Below, one piece after another: positions 1-9,877 of a DNA stretch of 64,000 bases (positions within the stretch are counted from its first letter, which is position 1; each line of letters begins with the position of its first letter). A model generated the notes under the pieces. That model was given only the letters and a program-made list of their open reading frames with translations. It ran no database searches and was not told the DNA's origin. The stretch comes from Branchiostoma floridae. Taxonomy: Eukaryota; Chordata; Leptocardii; Amphioxiformes; Branchiostomatidae. Both the position numbers and the translations under genes were made by a program. The stretch covers positions 4,769,213 through 4,833,212 of the forward strand of contig NC_049995.1 of assembly GCF_000003815.2 (NCBI RefSeq), in the 5' to 3' direction.

Positions 1-93
1 TCTCTAGGGCATTGGCGAAAGTGTTTTTTTGGGGGGGGGGGGTTATCCGGGAATACGACGGGGGAGAAAATATGCCGGGAAAGGAAAAATGCC

Positions 94-193
94 NNNNNNN
101 NNNNNNNNNNNNNNNNNNNNNNNNNNNNNNNNNNNNNNNNNNNNNNNNNNNNNNNNNNNNNNNNNNNNNNNNNNNNNNNNNNNNNNNNNNNNN
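94..193. other. Assembly gap (100 N)
   Basis: A run of exactly 100 N, the usual size for a gap of unknown length. It cuts the outer end of the left arm of the palindrome that starts at 194. Confidence 0.99.
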
Positions 194-852
194 CAGACAC
201 TTGTGACAGTCGTATTGAGGTCACCTGAGTGGCGCCCAATGGCAGCTCGCTCCAGATCCTTGCGATTCAGCCCCGCCTATTGTAAGCTCCTCGCAATTCA
301 GCCCATGGCTGCAAAGAGTGAGTAGTCGGCCCACCCAATAACAAGAACAACAACCATAACAAACAAGTAGTACACATTACTTTGATTGTAATATCTAAGT
401 TGATTATATGGTCTTGTGTAATATTAGATCTGTTATTGGAAGTGTGAAGCTATATGTAATACCTATCAAAATGGTAGTCTCCTCCGGGAGAGGAGTATAT
501 ACCGGGGGTCTTGTACCGGCCCTAGCACGGTACAAGCCCCCCGGTATATACTCCTCTCCCGGAGGAGACTACCATTTTGATAGGTATTACATATAGCTTC
601 ACACTTCCAATAACAGATCTAATATTACACAAGACCATATAATCAACTTAGATATTACAATCAAAGTAATGTGTACTACTTGTTTGTTATGGTTGTTGTT
701 CTTGTTATTGGGTGGGCCGACTACTCACTCTTTGCAGCCATGGGCTGAATTGCGAGGAGCTTACAATAGGCGGGGCTGAATCGCAAGGGTCTGGAGCGAG
801 CTGCCATTGGGCGCCACTCAGGTGACCTCAATACGACTGTCACAAGTGTCTG
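194..852. repeat. Near-perfect ~660 bp palindrome
   Basis: Positions 194-518 are almost the exact reverse complement of 528-852, around a 9 bp spacer (519-527). The innermost stem pairs CTTGTACCG with CGGTACAAG. The right arm is followed at 850-896 by a second, diverged copy of its last ~48 bases (791-839), so the outer sequence is also tandemly duplicated. The left arm runs directly into the N gap, so the true palindrome may be longer. It may be a real foldback element or an assembly/cloning artefact. The short frames within it are symmetric shadows. Confidence 0.9.
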
Positions 853-934
853 GAGTGAGCTGCCATTCGGCGCCACTCAGGTGACCCCAATACGACAATG
901 ATTGCCCCAGGTGCGGCCAAGGTACTGTAGGTTT

Positions 935-1112
935 TTGAACCACTCACACCGCACCATCGCACGTGTGGCGGGTTCTTTAACGTGCCTGTGGTATGGCTTT
1001 CCCCAGACACGGGACCTCCATTTTACGTCGTATCCGAGGAACGGCCCTAGCCAAAGCTAGGTACTCATTTTCACCCGAGTTAAGTGAGGAAAGTCGTGTA
1101 AAGTGCCTTCTA
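935..1112 (-). repeat. SINE core fragment
   Basis: Reading on the minus strand, this carries the same conserved block as the better SINE at 6355-6595: an AAAGTGCC-type stretch, then TTTCCTCACTTAACTC, then GGAGGTCCCGTGTCTGGGG and CACGTTAAAGAACCCGCC. The tRNA-derived head is missing or diverged. Confidence 0.6.
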
Positions 1113-1117
1113 TCGCC

Positions 1118-1192
1118 TGGGTACCATCCGATGATTACCGGAGTAACAAGCGTGCAGCGAGCGTAACAAGCCCTTGCAATCGGGTGGTACCC
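1118..1192. repeat. Short inverted repeat
   Basis: CTGGGTACCATCCGATGATT near 1118 is matched in reverse complement by GCAATCGGGTGGTACCCA near 1174-1191. This is a small stem-loop or mini-MITE of about 75 bp directly beside the SINE fragment. Confidence 0.45.
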
Positions 1193-1758
1193 AAGCTAGT
1201 GTTTTTGCTAATTTTGGGTCTGTTTTCACAGCTATATATTTATATATGCTTATCACGTATACCTAAGGTAACAGAAGGTGATTAATAGGCACCTTTGCGT
1301 AATCAATGAACTGCAATCAAACAAAAAGTAATTAAACAAATTTGAGACTTCGTTTCAAACAAATTTGATATCGTACATGAGCCAGACATTTAAACAAACT
1401 TCAGCAAATTACGTCCATAATTTTGACAGCCTATCAATCATACCTGTAAACTTTATGTAATAAAATGTTGTATATTCCAAACTATGTCATAATCTGTTTT
1501 TCCCGCACATTAAGTGACGAAACGCCGAAAGATAATCCGTTTAACCAGTAGCTCAATACCCAACTGTTTTTGATCAGACGAGGAATGAACACATTGAACA
1601 GTCAGACGATATTCCCTGGGGAATTGTAATGTGCATCAGGCCATTACTGTAATGATTTTAATCATCTCTATTTCTATTCTCTCATATTTGATTACCAGCA
1701 ATTAGTGGATATGTATAACAGGTCCATTTCATCTGGACTGATACAATTATGTTTATGT
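1193..1758. other. No gene seen
   Basis: AT-rich sequence without a supported exon, terminal repeat or RNA-like structure. Confidence 0.5.
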
Positions 1759-1759
1759 T

Positions 1760-1963
1760 ATTACCTCCATGAAATGTCATGGAGGTTATATTTTACCCTG
1801 CGTCTGTCTGTCTGTCTGTCTGTCTGTCAACAAGATAACTCAAGAACGGCTGATCATGAGTGGATTGGTTTTATACTTGGTGTGTTGGTAGTGTGTGATG
1901 AAAGCTGGAAATGATTTTGGGCCCCCTAGCGGCCTCCCTTGGTACTGCAGTGCAACTTCTGGT
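1760..1963 (+). repeat. Dispersed repeat with hairpin head
   Basis: It opens with a hairpin (CCTCCATGAAATGTCATGGAGG), continues into a CTGT microsatellite, and ends near GGTACTGCAGTGCAACTTC. A second copy lies in opposite orientation at 44683-44863 with the same order of blocks, so this is an interspersed family. No coding capacity is seen. Confidence 0.75.
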
Positions 1964-2149
1964 TTTGCTATGTCGTGCTCCGTGTCAAGCTATGGTCACG
2001 AATTTTGAGTATTATATATATATATATTGTGCTCAGGAATAAGTTTGGGCCCCCTAGCGACTAGTTAGTTGTACGGCGTTGCTGTCTATATGCAACAATG
2101 TATATGTACACTAGAAAGGCCGACATTTGCTTGGGAGCAAATACAGCAT

Positions 2150-3000
2150 ATTTCAGCCATCTCCCCCCTCATGTAACGATAGACTGTTCCAAAATCACCC
2201 ATGTGCAAAAATGGAACACTTCTGCTTAAAATGACTTCTAACTACTAATCACACTTATGAGCAAAAATGAATCTTACAAAACCCCCTTCAAGAATGGACT
2301 CTTCTAGTGCACCCCATGTAGAAAGGTATAATAGACGACTCCAAAAACACTTCCGCTAAGAAACAGAATTTTGAATCATCAGCCGTCCAAAACCATATTT
2401 GAAAAAAAACCTCTGTGCAAGAATCGACTCTGTCTGTTATACCCCTATGTAAAGTGGAGCGATCCAAAAATACATCAGCTAAAATAGGACATCGACATAA
2501 TCACCAAAGTCCACAAAATGAATTTAGAAAAATACTCCCTTCGTCGAAGAATGGAATCTCCCAGCACACCCTGTTTAAAATTGCACAATAGACAAGTCCA
2601 GAAATACTCACAGTACATGGCCTTTTGTATAATAAGCAACCCAGTCCAAAACTGAATTTTAAAAAAGTCCCCCGTGCATGAATGGACTATTCCAGATAAC
2701 ACCAGGCTTGCTGATTGGCTGCCAAATCCTCCTCATGTTCAGTCTTCAGGTGGGGGTCAACTTCCATTCAACAAATGGAATTCGGAATCATCACCCATGT
2801 CCAAAACTGATTTTTTTTAAAATCCCCCCTATGTGCAAAAATGGACTGTCCCAGTAGTAGTCTTATGTCAAGTGGTTCAGTGAAAAAACACTTCCGCTAA
2901 AAAAACAATGGCATTATCACCAAAGTCTAAAAGTAAATTTAAAAAAACACCCCCTGTCCAACAATGGACTCTTCCAGCAAAATGAGCTCGCTCATTGGCT
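2150..3000. repeat. Diverged tandem array, unit ~130 bp
   Basis: About six imperfect units recur. Each contains a block like TGCAAGAATGGACTCTTCCAG, then an AACACTTCCGCTAA block, then TCACC(A/C)AAGTCCAAAA and an A-rich stretch. Clear copies start near 2285, 2410, 2545, 2670, 2830 and 2955. The units differ a good deal, so the array is old. Confidence 0.65.
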
Positions 3001-3239
3001 GGTCATTAATTGGATTTACCTTGTCCTCCAACCACCTGGATGTCTATGGACTAGGTAGGTAGGTAGATAATTGGATCTACCTGACACACCTGTGGCCCTG
3101 ACACACCAGAATGACCTAGAGGTCGTTGACCTCGGCACTTCAACCTTACATATCCAAAACTCTCCCACAAAAACCTCCTTAAGGAGCCATTTTGAAGTGA
3201 TTTATACCAAATATTATACATGGATCCTTTGAATAAGTA

Positions 3240-3481
3240 TCTAGGGCACCTCTGTCCCAAATTTCAGGTCATTTGGATGTAATACCATGGTACAGGGGGA
3301 CAAATTATACAGCTTTGGTCGAAAAGTTGCAATAAAACCTCAATAAAATCATTTAAGGAGCAGATATGAAAAAAATGAAAAAAAAACACATTTGGGTATT
3401 AGCCCACTCTACCCTTGTGCCAAATTCCAAGTCATTTGGTCAAGGAACGGCGGAGATGAATCGCTTTGAAAATTTGACAGG

Positions 3482-3528
<47 letters not shown>

Positions 3529-3532
3529 AACA
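3240..3532 (+). repeat. Repeat ending in a (GAAA)n microsatellite
   Basis: Two related blocks (near 3255 and 3418) carry a motif like CCAAATTYCAGTCATTTGG, followed by a pure GAAA tract at 3483-3530. This resembles a retroposon-type tail, but the element is not identified. The short frames that read through it are not genes. Confidence 0.55.
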
Positions 3533-4276
3533 TTACGAATACAATATATTTCACCATACCTATGGTATGGCTGAAATATAATAAATCATGAAGTATGGTA
3601 TACACAGCTGACGCAGTTGAAAATGAAACACATCTCAATTGTTTTCCTCCTATTTATGAGGCATAGACCAACTTTCCGAAACAACTAAAACAATCTCTAC
3701 ATGCATTCACTATCTAAAAGACTTCCAAATTAATCCGAAGGATGATAATATAGTTCCGAATCTCAACCAAAAATAAGGCACACAACTCAATTTTTGCACA
3801 ATTGTATAGTATGGAGCCTTTTATCAATATACAATAAATTTCGAATCATTATTATTATTACTCTGCTTTGCAGACGACACCCAGCAATATCCGTTGAGCG
3901 AGAATATAAAAAGAAAATTAAAAACAAACAAACAGAAAAACATGGACAAATGAGCCACGGTATATGTGCGGGTCGGCTTGCTTTTCTGAAAGCCGGATAC
4001 AGGCCCTTTTCTAGTCGAAATAGGAAGCCAATTCTCATTAAAAATTTTGACAATGTCTCCGTAGATTTATTAGCGTGAGGAATACGACCCACACAGCTCT
4101 AATCACAGTTCACCCTCGTCTTTCTTGCCAATTACTGATCTGCAAAAGGACCCCCCCCCCCCCCAAGTAATGACTGCACGGATTTTAAATCTGATGGATA
4201 ACAATGAAAAGCTTTATAACTTTGCTACGAAATTTAAGCCACGCAACATATTTCTGTGTGAAACCAAAAACTTATG

Positions 4277-4575
4277 NNNNNNNNNNNNNNNNNNNNNNNN
4301 NNNNNNNNNNNNNNNNNNNNNNNNNNNNNNNNNNNNNNNNNNNNNNNNNNNNNNNNNNNNNNNNNNNNNNNNNNNNNNNNNNNNNNNNNNNNNNNNNNNN
4401 NNNNNNNNNNNNNNNNNNNNNNNNNNNNNNNNNNNNNNNNNNNNNNNNNNNNNNNNNNNNNNNNNNNNNNNNNNNNNNNNNNNNNNNNNNNNNNNNNNNN
4501 NNNNNNNNNNNNNNNNNNNNNNNNNNNNNNNNNNNNNNNNNNNNNNNNNNNNNNNNNNNNNNNNNNNNNNNNNNN
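4277..4575. other. Assembly gap (299 N)
   Basis: A run of 299 N. Its size is not round, so it was probably estimated from read pairs. Downstream exons of the GPCR at 5048-5255 (minus) could lie in it. Confidence 0.99.
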
Positions 4576-4749
4576 CAGCATGAAATAGTTATATTTACCA
4601 GGGCTTCTAAAACGTATACAGTACAAACTTGGTCTAAAACGGAGGCAATCAGCGTTGTTTACATGCTTTTAAAATGCCTATAAACATTGGATATTCTACC
4701 AAACAGAATCCTGCAAAATGCATCATTATTTTGAGTATTGCCCATTCAC

Positions 4750-4985
4750 AATTAGGTCCAGGTTCAGGTCCGGACCTGGACCTGATCTTCCGGACCTGGA
4801 CCATACCTGGACCTGGATTTTCGGTACCGGTACCCAAACCTATCCAAGACAGTTCGCTACGCAAGGCACACACACACTGGTTGAAATCCAGAACTGGACC
4901 TGATCTTCTGGACCTGGACCGGACCTGGACCTGAATTATCTGTACCGATACCCAACCTATCCAAGACAGTTCGCTACGCAAGGCA
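4750..4985. repeat. Duplicated end of a GGTACC-type hAT MITE
   Basis: Two blocks rich in GGACCTGGACCTGA, each ending in a GTACCGGTACCCA-like sequence, are followed by the same flank (CCTATCCAAGACAGTTCGCT) at about 4840 and 4955. The blocks match the right half of the intact element at 13508-13940. A degenerate element end therefore appears to have been duplicated together with its flank. Confidence 0.65.
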
Positions 4986-5047
4986 AGCACACGTACGCAC
5001 ACGCACACACGTTCCCAACAAGGCATCCACACCGCAACACTACTCAC

Positions 5048-5255
5048 CTACTACGTTATACGGATCCACAATAATCGTCACGAACAAGTCCGCTATGGCC
5101 AGGTTGATAATGAAGGTGTTGGTCGTGGTCCAGAGGTCCTTGGTAAGAGAGATGACGAGTATGATTGACAAGTTGCCGACAGTTCCCAACAAAATGAGAA
5201 TAACCACGAGTATGATCATGAGCACTCGCGGTAACTCCGTTTCTACCACCGCCAT
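5048..5255 (-). CDS. Rhodopsin-family GPCR, first coding exon (TM1-TM2)
   Basis: The exon starts at an ATG (5253-5255, minus strand) and codes for 69 residues before a GTGAGTA donor at 5047-5041, leaving phase 1. It begins with a short acidic N-terminus. A hydrophobic helix follows with the class A TM1 signature GTVGN (the conserved Asn), then a loop and TM2 with NLAIADL (the conserved Asp). This is the standard opening of a rhodopsin-like seven-helix receptor, which couples to G proteins at the plasma membrane. No DRY, CWxP or NPxxY exon is visible in 1-5047, but a gap lies at 4277-4575 and the rest may also be outside the window. The subfamily cannot be told from two helices. The N-terminus has no signal peptide, as is common in this class. 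Confidence 0.75.
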
Positions 5256-5447
5256 GTCAAAATTACCCGATGATATATACCTTCATAATAAACATAACAT
5301 TTCTATGTGGATAATCAGGTAGAAAAAATGAATGGTCATGATACTAGCTAGTAGTAAATCATTTTGCGCCCGCGACAGTTTTGCTTGACAGCCGAGTGGG
5401 GATGTGTAGGCGGACTGTGGATAATGAATTCCCCTGGGAACGCGGGT

Positions 5448-5767
5448 GGTCACATGGATGAACTTATAAGTGTTTCAAAGCTGGGAATATGATTTCCGTC
5501 TTTACGCAAGCGCAGTGGATTAAGTCCCATATCCCGGACAGAATTAGGGTCTTAAAGAAGGACAATTTTTCATGTTGTTTGGTTCTAGAGAGCTTGTCAC
5601 TTTATTTTTCATGGTCACATGGATAAACTTATAAGTGTTTCAAAGCTTGGAATATGATTTCCGTTTTCAAACGCAAGTTCGGTAGATTTTGCTCCCACAT
5701 ACTGGATAGAATTATAGTCTTAAAGAAGGAGAACATTTTCATGTTGTTTGTTTCTAGAGAATGTTGG
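5448..5767. repeat. Tandem duplication, unit ~165 bp
   Basis: The block from 5448 (GGTCACATGGATGAACTTAT) recurs from 5613 (GGTCACATGGATAAACTTAT). Both copies contain TTTCAAAGCTGGGAATATGATT-like and TCTTAAAGAAGGA blocks. Divergence is moderate. It lies upstream of the GPCR exon. Confidence 0.75.
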
Positions 5768-5925
5768 TGACTGTGTTGTTTTTTTAACTATGTCAGTAAA
5801 CATATGATTTTTGTTACGTCTTGGTTATTGGGTAAATGATCATATATTTATTGGATATTGATTTCTGAGGCCTATTGATATTGTTGGGAGATATGGGCAT
5901 TATTTGGTTCATATCGTGAGAAATA

Positions 5926-6133
5926 CTGTAAATGCATTTAAGTTCGCGGGATTTAATTTCGCGGTAGCGGGGAAAATGACTTCTCGCGGTGGATTTAAGT
6001 TGGCGGTAACACCGTAGACTGCAGTCTAATACCATTATAGAAAAAATGTTCGCGGTGGATTTAAGTTCGCGGTGAAGTGGTCACCGCGAAAACCGCGAAC
6101 ATTAATCCACCGCGAACATCTCTGCATTTACAG
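5926..6133. mobile_element. MITE with CTGTAAATGC termini (TA target)
   Basis: The 208 bp element is bounded by CTGTAAATGC and GCATTTACAG with TA on both sides, and is filled with CGCGG/CCGCG repeats. A second copy in reversed order lies at 21075-21281 with the same ends and flanking TA. A TA target site suggests a Tc1/mariner-type non-autonomous element. The internal GCGGTTTTCGCG motifs make it highly self-complementary. Confidence 0.75.
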
Positions 6134-6354
6134 TAAATCCAAGGTGAGCGTAGGGTGTTTCGGGCGCAGGTGTAAAACGTAGATGAAGGTGAAAAGCGCA
6201 CGCACATGCATTGTATTTAATAATCGTACAGGCAGGCGTAAGACTACAATCATTGACATTACCTGGTGTAAAACGTACAAGAAGGGAAAACGTTTTGTAA
6301 TTTGTATTGCTAGGTTCATATATATGGACTCAGAAGAACCCCTACACTTTTCGA

Positions 6355-6595
6355 TAAGTGGGTGGGATCTTTAACGTGCTCGAGGTGTGGCTCTCCTCAA
6401 ACACGGGACCTCCATTTAACGTCCTATCCCAGGGACAGTCCTAACCAAAACCAGATACTCATTTACACCTGTATAAAGGTTAAAAAAAAGTCGTGTCAAG
6501 TGTCTTTCAAGGGCACAACATCGGGACGAATCAGCGGTTTCGAACCCGTTACCTCTGGGGTCTGGGTCAAACACCTTGACGATTGCGCCACTTGC
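6355..6595 (-). mobile_element. tRNA-headed SINE with conserved core
   Basis: Read on the minus strand, the head (~6595-6530) contains a Pol III B box, GGTTCGAAACC (6537-6547), and an A-box-like GTGGCGCAATCGTC region. Next come a GTGCCCTTGAAAGACACTT block and a core with GGACGTTAAATGGAGGTCCC and GAGCACGTTAAAGATCCC. The same core is found at 935-1112, 24440-24730, 26238-26400 and, behind a 5S-type head, at 55330-55590. This is a tRNA-derived SINE; its core resembles that of the MetaSINE-type superfamilies, which is my inference. Confidence 0.75.
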
Positions 6596-6599
6596 ATAT

Positions 6600-7950
6600 A
6601 TACTTGTAAATTAAACCTTCTGCTATATATGAGATCGGAGTCTCTTTATTATGGATTGTTCACGATATAATGACAAACGCACAGAGCTGTTCACATTTCT
6701 TTCCGCTTACTTTAAAGAATTTGCTTTCTCTGTTCGATAGATAAATTCAACTACATTCTGGGAGGCGATAACCCTTACTGTGTACAGGTAGGCAAATACG
6801 ATATCCACGAATGTTTATACCGTAGAATCAATAGTGTAAATGACATGCTAGACCCTATATGCTGACTTATTCATACCTGTAGATATCCATATATGTCTGT
6901 TTAGTTGTACTGTAAGTAGTCGCTATAGACCTTACAAAACTCGCTATACTTTTGTCGTCTCAATAAAGATTTCATATACATGTATCATTATCTCAGTGGA
7001 CGCAGGTGCGAAATTCGCGAGAAACAAGCCGAACAACGTGTTTGCCTCCTAGTAGTGCTTCTTTAAAGCATTATTAACCTTCTCTTCTAATTGAAGCCCG
7101 AAGATATGAAGCATGATCTGGTCGAAAAACTGCTTTGATTCATTAATGATACTGATATATGATATAAAAATGACGTCATTTGCCCACCAGATGCAAGAAA
7201 CTACTTTGAATATTTCTTTGATGGCATTATCATTTTTGCCGGATTTTGGTTTCAATGCTAAGAGCGCTTATTAGGATATTAAAAAAATAACGTCATTTGC
7301 CCACTAGGTACAAAAACATACTTTGAATATTTCTTTGATAAATATGGTATTAGGGTTTCAAAGGATGATATTATCCACTGTAAACAGATTTCATAGACTG
7401 CTTGTTCATTGATGGTCTAGTTTTTTCAAATCATGTTATCTTAGCTATATGCCGGGCTGAATTTCTTAGAATTCCAATAAAGTTCTTTCTTTTGAATTTA
7501 ATCCGATTTCTGAAAGAGTAATTACTATGGTCACAGATGTTGGACTGTGTTTTTGAAGTATCCGCGCAGTGTTTCAAGAGAATTATCACAATTATTTGAG
7601 ATCTAAAGCTAACTTCACTTCTAAAGCATTTTCATTTTTAAGATTTGTGTCCATCGAAGCATTAATTTCTATAGCTACTAGTCTTTGCCAGACTGACTAC
7701 ACTGGCTGTTATAGCATCTGTTTTAGATGACAGGTATCGCTAGTTGATGACCTTTATTTCACTTTTTGATCATTTTGCTATTGTATACTATACCGTATTA
7801 TCATCGTCATTATATTTCCATGTATATTCTTCTTAGTAAAAAATCCTTAGTGTTTAGTTGGCCACCATCGTCTTGCTGATGTTTCTGCCACACTTAACAG
7901 AGGTGCTGGTACAGAAGGTTGTCTGTCGTAGCTTGAGGTATAACGGTCCG
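6600..7950. other. No gene seen; one small duplication
   Basis: No supported exon. Two related ~80 bp blocks (about 7155-7235 and 7275-7345) share AACGTCATTTGCCCAC and ACTTTGAATATTTCTTTGAT, a local tandem duplication. Confidence 0.5.
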
Positions 7951-7964
7951 TTTTGGGGGTCTAG

Positions 7965-8056
7965 TGTCAGTGTAAGTTTAAATTTGCCACCTTATTCCTG
8001 AAGGATTCCAGGGATGGGGCAGTCACCATCTCTGCAGGAAGCAGGTTCCATATTTG
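7965..8056 (-). pseudogene. 3' end of a LINE reverse-transcriptase ORF
   Basis: Minus-strand translation from about 8056 reads WNLLPAEMV, then APSLESFRNKV, and ends at a stop after NLNLH. WNxLP followed by SLxxFK is the usual extreme C-terminus of non-LTR retrotransposon ORF2 proteins. Only the last ~30 codons remain recognisable, so this is a 5'-truncated, dead insertion. Confidence 0.65.
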
Positions 8057-8139
8057 CAATTAGTCTTCGGGCATGAATTTGCAATATATTAAAGATTCAT
8101 TCGTTATAGGGAGAATATCACGGAGAATTTGTCCCTATT

Positions 8140-8505
8140 TGGCCAAATTCTTTTCTCACACCTGCGTATATATTTAAATCCGTATGAGGCGCGCATGGGA
8201 GTATTTACCTCCACCAGGTTCCACAGGTCGTTGATATTACAATAATATAATATAAATATAATAGAAATTGGACAAACGTAAACAGGTAACATGTCAGACG
8301 AGTTAGCTGGGTCGCTAACCATGCTTTTCGGTCAGCTAACTCATCTGGCATGTTATGTATCTATGTTTGTCCAATTTGTACTATTTTTCCCGCGGCCTGT
8401 GGAGCCTGCTGGTAGAGACCAAAAGCGCCATACGCACCTCAAACGGACTTGAATATATATATATACGCATGTGTGACCCCACCTTTAGCATGGACTTGAT
8501 CTCCT
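8140..8505. repeat. Imperfect ~365 bp palindrome
   Basis: The two halves pair around ~8322: ACATGTCAGACGAGTTAGCTG with CAGCTAACTCATCTGGCATGT, GGTTCCACAGGTC with GGCCTGTGGAGCC, and TATATACGCA-type blocks farther out. It is probably an old foldback-type MITE; no clean target duplication was found. Confidence 0.6.
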
Positions 8506-8557
8506 GGCCAATTTTTCTCATTTATTTTGCCGGCTCCTTGTGCGGGCTAGATTTCTA

Positions 8558-9153
8558 CTAGTCTCCAAGCAGACCCTACGGTGCCTTAGAGATAGTATCA
8601 AAGCTCGCAAAGGAGTATAGCAGACCCTACGGTACCTTAGACTTTTAGAGATAGTGTCTGTATCTTTATCTTTATAGCCGGTATAACCGACGTTCGGCAT
8701 AACACACCAACTTCGCAGGCCCGCGGCGCGGCAGCAGCTGGTTATATCACACCGAACAACCCGTCACACCTAACTTTTGCACATCTATCTGTAAGCGTTC
8801 TTTAAAACTACCCAGAGAAGATGCCCCTACTGTACTTGGTGATACCAAATTCCACTATACGATAGTTCTGGGAAAATACGAATTTTTAAACACATCAATC
8901 CTAGGTTGGTAACTCTCTGGTATTTGAATTCATAACTGTTTCTTGTTCTTTTTTTTTGAGCTGGTATTAGATACTTGGTAACACTAGAATCCCTGTCCTT
9001 TAGATAGTATCAAAGCTGGCAAAGGAGTAGAGCGGGCACCCGTTGGACTCCCTTTGGCTTAAGCTATACTCCTTTGCCAGCTTTGATACTATCTCTAACT
9101 CTAACCAAGGATCTTTTATATTACAGGCACCGTAGGGTTTGCTTGGAGACTAG
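8558..9153. mobile_element. Inverted-repeat element, 7 bp target duplication
   Basis: The ends are CTAGTCTCCAAGCAGACCCT and its near reverse complement AGGGTTTGCTTGGAGACTAG. The flanks repeat ATTTCTA (8551-8557 and 9154-9160), a 7 bp target-site duplication. Inside are a second inverted repeat pair (AGTATCAAAGCTGGCAAAGG type, ~9003-9095) and a LINE 3' end (8640-8985). A second member with the same ends and another 7 bp duplication is at 50285-50717. Confidence 0.8.
8640..8985 (-). pseudogene. Truncated LINE 3' end inside the 8558-9153 element
   Basis: On the minus strand the frame reads WNLVSPSTVGASSLGSFKER and continues to GVTGCSV before a stop. This is the typical C-terminus of a non-LTR reverse-transcriptase protein, followed by a 3' UTR ending in GATAAAGATA-type repeats. 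The same family occurs in plus orientation at 15325-15630. Confidence 0.7.
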
Positions 9154-9622
9154 ATTTCTATCACTCTTCAACCAATCTACAGAGACTATTTTTGAGACGG
9201 GGGATATGAGATGCTCTGGACCTAGTGTGAAGTCATCTACGTCGCTCGTCACTTTCAGGGCGCCGGCTTTCCGGCTGCAAGAGGTGCCAGATTACGGTTT
9301 GACGCAGTGTATCCCCCTTGAGCCAAGCAATATAGCGCGGTAAAGGGTCAAAATAACCTGCCAGCATACATCATGAGCAATGCTGTATATACCGTAGACG
9401 TGCCGTGGACGAAAATGTGTCGGTTATAGTTCTGAACAAGCCAGATGGGAGCCAATATATGATCATAAATATACGACTAGTGCCACACGCTTCCCTGCAG
9501 GATTTGCGTTACGCATCTGTGGTGTGTGTTTCTTCTACTGTAAATTGCCTTTCTTTGCACTTGAGACGGCCCCAGATCGTTGTAGATCTGCCTGAAAGTA
9601 GCCATCGTCATTTTAAACCCTT
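9154..9622. other. No gene seen
   Basis: Short frames here have no recognisable domain or splice pattern. Confidence 0.45.
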
Positions 9623-9877
9623 AAGGTGGTATCTCACTGCACTTGGTGCACCGGTGCGGCACTGTGGGGTTCGAAAGATGTAACTCAACGAATTCCAGAA
9701 ATAAAGAACGAATTTGTTTTTACGTTTTGTGTATTTTTTTGCCCTCTTAGTCAGACTTTTACGTATTACGCAATATCTAATATTATATAAAAATCGGCGA
9801 AAATAACACAACAGTGCCGCAGTGAACGAACCCTGCAGTGCCACAACGGTGCCCCAAGTGCAATGAGAGAACACCTT
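9623..9877. mobile_element. MITE with ~50 bp terminal inverted repeats
   Basis: The left end, AAGGTGGTATCTCACTGCAC and onward, pairs over ~50 bases with the right end running to GCAATGAGAGAACACCTT. GGTGCACC and GGTTCG blocks match in both arms. The element is about 255 bp with an AT-rich centre. The target duplication is unclear. Confidence 0.7.

Noticed and set aside
408-596. 62-codon frame in the palindrome
   Set aside because: It crosses the palindrome centre and is symmetric with its complement; no domain.
4649-5047. 132-codon minus frame continuing from the GPCR exon
   Set aside because: It is a different frame through GGTCC-type repeat DNA, has no TM3 features, and the real exon ends at the GTGAGTA donor.
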